Shown: positions 1 through 5,140 of the stretch, piece after piece
Numbering within the stretch: position 1 is the first letter of the stretch
Layout of the letters: the number at the start of each line of letters is the position of its first letter
NCBI GenBank assembly: GCA_044433325.1
Contig: JAWXTT010000156.1
Span: forward strand, 1 to 5,140
Source: HGM05232 sp044433325
Lineage (GTDB): Bacteria; Bacteroidota; Bacteroidia; Bacteroidales; Muribaculaceae
DNA length: 5,140 nucleotides
Direction of reading: 5' to 3'
The notes under the pieces: model-generated
Seen by the model: only the letters and a program-made list of their open reading frames with translations
What the model was told of the DNA's origin: nothing
Databases searched by the model: none
Program-made: the position numbers and the translations under genes

Positions 1-99
1 TTCAAATCACTAAACCTAGCCACACTGATGAAAGAAAAATCAGTAGTCTATGACGTCAAATGGACACTAGAAACCGCCCTAACAGACGGCAGATTATAA
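1..99 (+). CDS. Nucleotide-sugar dehydrogenase, C-terminal fragment (UDP-HexNAc 6-dehydrogenase type)
   Basis: The frame is open from base 1 to a TAA at 97-99, giving 32 residues that end in YDVKWTLETALTDGRL. The DVK followed about a dozen residues later by a terminal DGRL resembles the extreme C-terminus of WbpO/TviB-type UDP-N-acetylhexosamine 6-dehydrogenases, which oxidise C6 of UDP-GlcNAc or UDP-GalNAc to the uronic acid with two NAD+ in the cytoplasm. The Rossmann domain and catalytic cysteine lie upstream of the window, so the substrate cannot be judged. The gene is cut by the window edge and its end looks natural, not broken. Its codons differ from the genes downstream: four of six leucines are CTA, and I count 39 G+C in 99 bases. 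Its presence beside wzx and wzy suggests a uronic acid in the repeat unit. Another sugar-nucleotide dehydrogenase of the UDP-glucose/GDP-mannose superfamily is the main alternative. Confidence 0.75.
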   Translation, partial: FKSLNLATLMKEKSVVYDVKWTLETALTDGRL

Positions 100-128
100 T
101 AATTAAATATAACGATTTTGTATTCTAA

Positions 129-147
129 TATTGCTTAGAAAGCAATA
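129..147 (+). promoter_or_regulatory. Perfect 8-bp hairpin between the dehydrogenase gene and wzx
   Basis: TATTGCTT (129-136) and AAGCAATA (140-147) are exact reverse complements separated by the three bases AGA. The structure starts 30 nt after the dehydrogenase stop and ends 80 nt before the wzx start. No run of T follows, so it is not a standard intrinsic terminator. It could be a weak or attenuating terminator, a protein-binding palindrome, or an mRNA 3'-end stabiliser. The left arm overlaps TAATATTG (126-133), one mismatch from the Bacteroides -7 consensus TAnnTTTG, but I see no TTTG at the matching -33 distance. I therefore do not call a promoter. The rest of the 100-226 gap is AT-rich and shows nothing else I can support. 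Confidence 0.4.
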
Positions 148-215
148 AGTATGTGCTAAAATAATATTTAAATTCCCTAATTTTATTGAAATAACAAAGA
201 GTAATATAAAAGAAT

Positions 216-219
216 AGGA
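216..219 (+). promoter_or_regulatory. Possible Shine-Dalgarno site for wzx
   Basis: AGGA lies 7 nt before the ATG at 227 and is the only Shine-Dalgarno-like sequence at a standard spacing before any full gene here. The two transferase genes have only A-rich leaders. In an AT-rich region a four-base match may be chance, and Bacteroidetes generally depend little on such sites. It does mildly support 227 as the true start. Confidence 0.3.
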
Positions 220-226
220 TATATAA

Positions 227-1486
227 ATGATAGATTTAAAGAAATTAACTACCTACTCGAAGTCTATAGGATTGTATTTATCAGCATCAATAATACCAAT
301 GATGTTAAGCTTGGCGGTAAATCCATTAGTGGCTATAAATATGTCGCCAACAGATTATGCTATCTCGGGTTATTACACATCGTTTAGTGTACTATTTACG
401 CCTATAATAGTATTTTATATGTTGCATTATTACACTAAATCATATTATCAAGTAAATGAAGATGAAAGGTTCAAACTGAAAGCTGTTTTGTTTAAAGCCC
501 TAATATATTTTTCAGGATTTATGGCTATTATGTGCTGTATTGGACTAATTTTATATTTGAAATATTTCAATGCAGAATCAGAGATGCCAATTTATCCCTA
601 TGTATTCTTATCAGTATTTTCTATTCCATTAACTGGGATATATACTTTAATGTTAACAGACTATCGAATTAGTCGCGAGAGTAAAAAGTTCTTTAGATTA
701 TCTGTTGTAAATGGAGTAATAGGTGTAGCCCTGGTAGCATTATTTGTTGTTTTGTTGAAATGGGGGGCAGTAGGAAAGTTATTGGCTCCATTAGTATGTA
801 GTATTATTTTCTTTATGTGGGCAGCATGGCAGAATAGAGAGCTATTTAATATAACTTTTGATTGGAAACATTTTGGTGTTATTCTTAAATTTTGTGCACC
901 GCTAATGTTTGCTGCAATGTTAGAATTTTTTTCAAGAGGATATGATAGAGTTCTGCTAGAACGATTAGATAATTATGTAGAGTTAGGATATTACGTAGTA
1001 GGTGTACAGTTTGCAGCTTATTTAACTCTAATGTCAACATCAATAAACTCAACATTCCAACCTGATATTTTTGAGTCAATGGCAAAAAAAGATTATAAAA
1101 GAGCTTTAAAATTTATATTACTAATGGTAATTAGTATATCCGTAATCGTTGCTTTATTTATTGTTCTTTCTCCTTTTGTTGTGAAGATTTTAACTGCAGG
1201 AAGATATATGTTGTCTGTGAAATATACCCAAATATTATCTTTATCAGTAATAACATCTACAATGTTTTACGCAAGTAATCAGATTATTATCGCGGAAGGT
1301 AAGTCAAATATAATTATGGTCAGTAGGATTATTACCACAATATTGTTGATAATTATGTTTAATGTACTTATAGACAAATATCAATTTCTTGGAGCAGCTT
1401 GGGGTACAGTTATTAGCTTCTTAGTGATGTTAATAATCAATATCATACTTCTTGTTTTTAGCAAAAAACGTCAAGAGAGTAAGTAA
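227..1486 (+). CDS. wzx: Wzx-type oligosaccharide flippase (MOP superfamily)
   Basis: This 419-residue, very hydrophobic protein has about 12 membrane segments by eye, near residues 14-36, 44-68, 86-112, 122-144, 158-178, 182-201, 216-235, 253-276, 294-322, 336-356, 364-384 and 387-411. Number and length fit Wzx/RfbX flippases, which move undecaprenyl-diphosphate-linked repeat units from the cytoplasmic to the periplasmic face of the inner membrane. Family-like stretches are YDRVLLERL (239-247) followed by ELGYYVVGVQFA (252-263), as at the start of the second half of such proteins, and FLGAAWGTVISF (387-398) before the last helix. The lysine/arginine-rich C-terminus (KKRQESK) should be cytoplasmic. 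The ATG at 227 is preceded by AGGA, and the helical core starts at residue 14, so the start seems right. It is the first gene after a 127-nt gap, hence probably the first of this operon segment, followed 20 nt later by a transferase. Flippases diverge greatly, so the substrate cannot be read from sequence. Confidence 0.88.
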   Translation: MIDLKKLTTYSKSIGLYLSASIIPMMLSLAVNPLVAINMSPTDYAISGYYTSFSVLFTPIIVFYMLHYYTKSYYQVNEDERFKLKAVLFKALIYFSGFMAIMCCIGLILYLKYFNAESEMPIYPYVFLSVFSIPLTGIYTLMLTDYRISRESKKFFRLSVVNGVIGVALVALFVVLLKWGAVGKLLAPLVCSIIFFMWAAWQNRELFNITFDWKHFGVILKFCAPLMFAAMLEFFSRGYDRVLLERLDNYVELGYYVVGVQFAAYLTLMSTSINSTFQPDIFESMAKKDYKRALKFILLMVISISVIVALFIVLSPFVVKILTAGRYMLSVKYTQILSLSVITSTMFYASNQIIIAEGKSNIIMVSRIITTILLIIMFNVLIDKYQFLGAAWGTVISFLVMLIINIILLVFSKKRQESK

Positions 1487-1506
1487 GAAAATTTCAATTA
1501 AAGAAA

Positions 1507-2613
1507 ATGAGAAAAATTAAAAAAAAATGTTTAATAACTAATTTTGCTCCACATTACAGAAAAGCGATTTATCAACTGATGGATCAGCAGTTAGGGTGCG
1601 ATTTTGTTTTCGGGAATAATGGAGGAGATATAAAGAAACTGGATTACTCATTACTTAAAAATAATGTTGAGGAGGTCAGATATAGTCGAGTCGGCTCTTT
1701 TATATGGCAGAAAGATATTATAAAATATGTTTTTAAGCCTTATTCTCATATTATACTTATTGGAGAATTTACATGTTTAAGTAAATGGACTATTTTGTTC
1801 TTGTCAAAATTACTACGTAAAAAGATAATATTATGGGGTCACGGTTGGAAAGGTGTTGGTTCATGGAGAAGTAGACTCCTTTGTAAGAATTTTTATGATT
1901 TATCTGATGGAGTATTAGTCTATGGTGATTATGCAAAAAATATAATGATTAGAGATGGCTTTAAGAATAAAAGAATATTTCCAGTACATAATTCATTGGA
2001 CTATGATAAACAATTAGAAATAAGAAAAAGCATCTTGCCATCAGATATATATACAGACCATTTTAAAAATACCAATAAGAATTTTATATTTATTGGTCGT
2101 CTAATAAAGGCAAAACAGTTAGATATGATACTTCAAGTATTGAAGATTTTTAATGAATCTGGGCAAAAATATAATATCACATACATAGGTTCAGGTGAAG
2201 ATGAAGATAGGCTTAAACAGCTTGCTAACGATTATAATCTTAATGAGCAGGTCTGGTTTTATGGGGCTTGTTATGACGAAAAGGAGCTTTCAGAGTTAAT
2301 TTATAATTCAGATATGTGTATATCTCCAGGTGATATTGGATTAACTGTGATGCATTGCTTAGTATATGGATGTCCAGTAATTTCACATAATAATTTTAGT
2401 AAGCAAGGTCCAGAATTTGAGGCAATAAAAGAGGGTATAACTGGTGATTTCTTTGAATATAATAATATAGAATCTTTACAGAAAGTAATAGAAAACTGGT
2501 TTGTAGCAAGTCGTAGTAGAGAGGATGTCCGAAATGCAGCTTATTCTGAAATTGATACAAATTGGACCCCATATTATCAATTAAAAATAATACGTGAAGC
2601 ATTAGAAATATAA
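1507..2613 (+). CDS. GT4-type glycosyltransferase with altered EX7E motif
   Basis: This 368-residue protein has a GT-B layout and no membrane segment. The N-terminal (acceptor) domain has NFAPHYRKAIYQL (12-24) and WGHGWKG (110-116). The C-terminal (donor) domain has FIGRLIKAKQLD (195-206; R198 and K203 fit the basic residues that bind donor phosphates), YIGSGEDEDRLKQLA (226-240), and SPGDIGLTVMHCLVYGCP (273-290) followed by GPEFEAI (301-307). It probably transfers a sugar from a nucleotide donor to the lipid-linked repeat unit at the inner-membrane face. In the usual EX7E motif the glutamates would fall at 275 and 283; here they are Gly and His. From memory, a PGxxGLTxxHxLxYGxP pattern with a downstream PEFEAI recurs in a subgroup of GT4 proteins in polysaccharide loci, so this looks like a natural variant and not decay. 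The start is 20 nt after wzx with an A-rich leader, and the next gene begins 15 nt after its stop. Donor and linkage are unknown. Confidence 0.85.
   Translation: MRKIKKKCLITNFAPHYRKAIYQLMDQQLGCDFVFGNNGGDIKKLDYSLLKNNVEEVRYSRVGSFIWQKDIIKYVFKPYSHIILIGEFTCLSKWTILFLSKLLRKKIILWGHGWKGVGSWRSRLLCKNFYDLSDGVLVYGDYAKNIMIRDGFKNKRIFPVHNSLDYDKQLEIRKSILPSDIYTDHFKNTNKNFIFIGRLIKAKQLDMILQVLKIFNESGQKYNITYIGSGEDEDRLKQLANDYNLNEQVWFYGACYDEKELSELIYNSDMCISPGDIGLTVMHCLVYGCPVISHNNFSKQGPEFEAIKEGITGDFFEYNNIESLQKVIENWFVASRSREDVRNAAYSEIDTNWTPYYQLKIIREALEI
1519..1527 (+). repeat. A9 homopolymer at codons 5-7 of the glycosyltransferase
   Basis: Nine consecutive A bases encode Lys5-Lys6-Lys7. Loss of one A would give a TAA stop two codons after the tract. 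Gain of one A would give TAA within five codons. Any single-base slip, in replication or transcription, would therefore end the protein near its start. AT-rich genes often carry such runs by chance, so a switching role is only a possibility. Confidence 0.5.
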
Positions 2614-2628
2614 TTAATAAGATATAAA

Positions 2629-3894
2629 ATGAAAGTACTTTGGATAACTAATATAGTTCTTCCTCCAGCATGTGAAGCACTAAATATTAAAGCTCCTGTT
2701 ACAGGAGGTTGGATGCTATCATCTGCTAAAAGGTTATTAGAGTGTTCTGATGTAGAGTTAGCTGTAGCTACTGTGTATAATGGCGTTGATTTGAAAAGTT
2801 TAGCTGTTGATGGAATAACATACTATTTATTGCCATCAGGTGGGAAACATATTGCTAAATATAATAAGTCATTGGAGAAGTATTGGCTTCAAATAAAGGG
2901 AGAATATGTTCCAGATATAGTGCATATTCATGGAACTGAGATGGCTCATGGATTAGCTTATATTCGTTCATGTGGTGCAGATTCTGTAGTTGCTTCAATA
3001 CAAGGGTTAGTGAGTGTTTATGAGCGCTATTATTATGGTGGGATATCGCTTTGTGATATGATGCGTAATATTACCTTTAGAGATATTATTCGTTGGGATA
3101 ATATTTTCCAACAACGAGCTAATATGGCTGAGAGAGGTGAGCGTGAGAAAGATTATATAAGTACTGTTCAACATATTATAGGACGTACTGAATGGGATAG
3201 ATCTCAAGTATTAGCTGTTAACCCTAAAGTAAACTATCATTTTTGCAACGAAACTTTACGTGGCGTATTCTATCAGAATCAATGGCAGTATGACAAATGT
3301 GAACATCACTCAATATTTCTTAGTCAGGCTGGTTATCCAATAAAAGGATTACACAAAGTGCTAGAAGCTGCTAGGTTAGTAATTAGGGAGTTCCCTGATT
3401 TAAAAATATATATAGCAGGGTCAGATATAACAAAAAGTACAACATGTAATGAGCGTTTACGAATAGGTGGGTATGGAAAATATATTAAGTCTTTAATTAA
3501 ACGTTATGGATTGCAAAAATGTGTCTGTTTCACAGGACCATTAAATGAGCAACAGATATGTGAACGCTACTTGGGGAGTAATTTATTTATTTGTCCATCA
3601 TCCATAGAGAACAGTCCAAATTCTTTAGGTGAGGCTCAGTTATTGGGAATGCCATTTTTATCATCATATGTAGGAGGCTCACCAGATATGGTAAATAATA
3701 TTAGCCCATACCTTCTTTATAGATTTGAAGAGATTGAGATGCTAGCTGATAAAATATGTACAATTTTCCGTCAAACGGTCTGGCCTCATGCTGAGCGTTC
3801 AATAGAAGTTGCAAAATCCAGGCATGATGGAGATACTAATAGAGATAGATTATTGGAAATTTATAAAAATATAAATAAAAAGAATGAATCGTGA
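2629..3894 (+). CDS. GT4-family glycosyltransferase
   Basis: This 421-residue protein has a two-domain GT-B shape and no membrane helix. The N-terminal half starts MKVLWITNIVLPP, has a glycine pair in VTGGW (24-28) typical of the donor-proximal loop, and has DIVHIHGTEMAHGLA (96-110), a characteristic GT4 strand and histidine. The C-terminal half has SQAGYPIKGLHKVLEA (232-247), with K239 in the phosphate-binding position, IYIAGSD (260-266), and an intact EX7E motif, E327 to E335, in CPSSIENSPNSLGEAQLLG (322-340), followed by SSYVGGSPDMV (345-355). It should be a retaining transferase working on the lipid-linked unit in the cytoplasm. Length is normal for the family. The ATG at 2629 is 15 nt after the previous stop, has an A-rich leader, and starts directly on the first beta strand, so it is probably correct. 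Its 3' end overlaps the polymerase gene, suggesting translational coupling. The sugar it adds cannot be told from the sequence. Confidence 0.9.
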   Translation: MKVLWITNIVLPPACEALNIKAPVTGGWMLSSAKRLLECSDVELAVATVYNGVDLKSLAVDGITYYLLPSGGKHIAKYNKSLEKYWLQIKGEYVPDIVHIHGTEMAHGLAYIRSCGADSVVASIQGLVSVYERYYYGGISLCDMMRNITFRDIIRWDNIFQQRANMAERGEREKDYISTVQHIIGRTEWDRSQVLAVNPKVNYHFCNETLRGVFYQNQWQYDKCEHHSIFLSQAGYPIKGLHKVLEAARLVIREFPDLKIYIAGSDITKSTTCNERLRIGGYGKYIKSLIKRYGLQKCVCFTGPLNEQQICERYLGSNLFICPSSIENSPNSLGEAQLLGMPFLSSYVGGSPDMVNNISPYLLYRFEEIEMLADKICTIFRQTVWPHAERSIEVAKSRHDGDTNRDRLLEIYKNINKKNES

Positions 3895-5092
3895 TATGGT
3901 CGTTTCAGAGAATAAGATGACATTAGCGGATAAATTTCTGATATTGGTATTAGCATTGGTTTTTCTGGATTATGGTTCTTATGGATACATATTTGTAGTT
4001 TTTCTATTTCCATATTTTATTAGAATACAGAAAAAGATATCTATTAATTTTATATTCTTATTTCTATTTGGATTATTGTATATAACGTATGCAAAATTTA
4101 ATGGATATGAAGTAAGCGCAAATGTAATTATTAGATTTCTGCTATTATATCCTATGTTATATAGCATCGGATATAATATTGTTAAAAATAAAACACAAGA
4201 ACAAATAGTTAAAATTATATCATTATTCGCAATTTCTATTGGTTTATTAGCTTTATTATCTGTCTATAAGAGTATAAATGAGTTTGGTTTTGTTTATATT
4301 GCAAGAAGCCTGCCTTTAATTGGTGTTTCAACTGAGTATATATCAGCTACAGGATTGTTTAGTAGGCTATCATTAATGGTTACCTTTTCAGCATTTATAT
4401 TTCTTCAGCAGAAAAAAATGGTAATATTTAATTTGATCCTTACAGTTATAGGTATAGTCGCTTTTATTGCAAGCCTCAGGTTGCAAAGTAGAACATCAAT
4501 AGTTCTATTTATTCTATCGTATTTACTCATTTTTTATTTATCATGGAAAGATATAAAATTTACTAAGAAGATGGCGTTAGTGGTATTTTCTTTTATTATT
4601 ATATATTTAATAGCATATTTTGCGATTGCTAATCAAGAATCATTATTAATATTAAATCGTTTAGAGGATTCATCGGAATTGAAAACTGGAGGAGGACGCA
4701 TGCAACTATTAACAGGTTACATTAATGAAATGATAGATTACCCTTTTGGTGTTCCCGCAGAGTTAAGTAAGAAGAGTGGATACGCTCATAATATATTTAT
4801 TGATTGCTTTAAGGTAGCTGGTGTATTCCCATTTATATTATTGGTTATGTTATATTGTCATAATATATATACTGTAGTAAAATTATATAAGATCAGATAT
4901 AAGTTTATGGATAGTTTTAAAGCTATGCTTATCCTATTTAATTTAGCTATCTTAATTGTATTTTTCGCAGAGCCAGTTTTAGAGGGTATTTCAGTTATAT
5001 TTGCATTTTTCTGTTTTCTATTAGGATTCCAAAAAGGGGTATATCAATATAAATATGTTTTGCCAAATAAACACACAATCAGAGTTCTATGA
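3884..5092 (+). CDS. wzy: Wzy-type O-antigen/capsule repeat-unit polymerase
   Basis: This 402-residue protein has roughly 10-12 hydrophobic segments (clear ones near 15-48, 54-72, 80-100, 110-128, 155-175, 178-198, 203-220, 229-248, 309-328, 345-362 and 366-384). A long polar loop at about 249-308 is probably periplasmic. This pattern is that of the Wzy/WaaL O-antigen polymerase-ligase group. Loop residues fit: GGGR (269-272), then a Pro-Phe-Gly turn (287-289) and YAHN (300-303), like the P-x-G ... HN signature. SLRLQSRTS (197-205) matches the SR motif often seen after a mid-protein helix. Wzy joins repeat units on undecaprenyl diphosphate at the periplasmic face. The ATG at 3884 overlaps the preceding gene by 11 nt; in-frame ATGs at 3896 (one base after that gene's stop) and 3917 are possible starts and lose no helix. 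A ligase (WaaL) is an alternative, but company with wzx favours Wzy. Confidence 0.85.
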   Translation: MNRDMVVSENKMTLADKFLILVLALVFLDYGSYGYIFVVFLFPYFIRIQKKISINFIFLFLFGLLYITYAKFNGYEVSANVIIRFLLLYPMLYSIGYNIVKNKTQEQIVKIISLFAISIGLLALLSVYKSINEFGFVYIARSLPLIGVSTEYISATGLFSRLSLMVTFSAFIFLQQKKMVIFNLILTVIGIVAFIASLRLQSRTSIVLFILSYLLIFYLSWKDIKFTKKMALVVFSFIIIYLIAYFAIANQESLLILNRLEDSSELKTGGGRMQLLTGYINEMIDYPFGVPAELSKKSGYAHNIFIDCFKVAGVFPFILLVMLYCHNIYTVVKLYKIRYKFMDSFKAMLILFNLAILIVFFAEPVLEGISVIFAFFCFLLGFQKGVYQYKYVLPNKHTIRVL

Positions 5093-5139
5093 TAAGAAAA
5101 ATTCGTATAGTTATATCACTTGAAATAGTGTTAAGATGA
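5089..5139 (+). CDS. 16-codon reading frame coupled to the wzy stop; small leader or damaged gene start
   Basis: An ATG at 5089 shares ATGA with the polymerase stop and reads MIRKIRIVISLEIVLR before a TGA at 5137-5139. A basic start followed by a short beta-strand-like hydrophobic run resembles the first residues of many GT-B transferases, which would normally continue with a glycine-rich loop. The stop could mean a frameshifted or decayed gene, or simply chance. The stop overlaps another ATG (5136-5138, ATGA), which may be the real start of the next gene; only two bases follow before the window ends. I cannot tell whether the 16 codons are translated. Confidence 0.2.
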   Translation: MIRKIRIVISLEIVLR

Positions 5140-5140
5140 T

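Noticed and set aside
178..185. TAATTTTA as a Bacteroides -7 promoter element for wzx
   Set aside because: It has one mismatch to TAnnTTTG, but no TTTG lies about 20 nt upstream. In a sequence this AT-rich such a match is expected by chance.
762..767. G6 tract in wzx as a phase-variation site
   Set aside because: Six Gs are short for slipped-strand variation and simply span a Trp-Gly codon pair (TGG GGG).
885..1085. Antisense open frame of 66 codons inside wzx
   Set aside because: It is a shadow of the sense gene: leucine- and isoleucine-rich because it mirrors an AT-rich membrane protein gene, with no recognisable motif or start context.
2396..2602. Antisense open frame of 68 codons inside the first transferase gene
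   Set aside because: It lies wholly within a well-supported gene and its product resembles no known protein; low-complexity translation of AT-rich complement.
3007..3207. Antisense open frame of 66 codons inside the second transferase gene
   Set aside because: Same reason: fully covered by a gene with clear GT4 motifs, and no independent evidence.
3979..4167. Antisense open frame of 62 codons inside wzy
   Set aside because: Mirror of membrane-helix coding sequence, with no motif or conserved look.
5117..5130. CACT...AGTG inverted repeat after wzy as a terminator
   Set aside because: The stem is only 4 bp with no flanking pairing or T-run, and it lies inside the short frame that may lead to the next gene.

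Overview
The window is a slice of a surface-polysaccharide locus (capsule, O-antigen or exopolysaccharide). All recognisable genes lie on the + strand and are packed tightly. The DNA is AT-rich. Start codons mostly follow A-rich leaders with little or no Shine-Dalgarno sequence, and the protein types (a Wzx flippase, two GT4-type transferases and a Wzy polymerase) are those of polymorphic polysaccharide loci. Together this suggests Bacteroidales (Bacteroides, Parabacteroides or Prevotella-like). That placement is inference from style; nothing in the window fixes the genus.

Layout: (1) bases 1-99 are the last 32 codons of a nucleotide-sugar dehydrogenase, which would supply a UDP-hexosaminuronic acid-type donor. 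(2) Bases 100-226 are an AT-rich gap with an 8-bp perfect hairpin at 129-147 and no convincing promoter. (3) 227-1486 is a Wzx-type flippase. (4) 1507-2613 is a GT-B glycosyltransferase of GT4 type whose usual EX7E glutamates are both replaced. (5) 2629-3894 is a second GT4-type transferase with an intact EX7E motif. (6) 3884-5092 is a Wzy-type polymerase that overlaps the preceding gene. (7) The last ~50 bases hold a 16-codon reading frame starting on the polymerase stop (ATGA). It ends on another ATGA, where the next gene may begin.

Working together: the dehydrogenase makes an acidic sugar nucleotide. The two cytoplasmic transferases add sugars to an undecaprenyl-diphosphate-linked acceptor begun by a priming transferase outside the window. 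Wzx flips the finished unit, and Wzy polymerises it at the outer face of the inner membrane. Gaps of 20 and 15 nt, then an overlap, point to one transcript for 227-5092.

I found no mobile element, CRISPR array, RNA gene or new system. Points worth a second look are the A9 tract at the start of the first transferase, that enzyme's altered active-site motif, the hairpin and composition shift at the left edge, and the double ATGA arrangement at the right edge.
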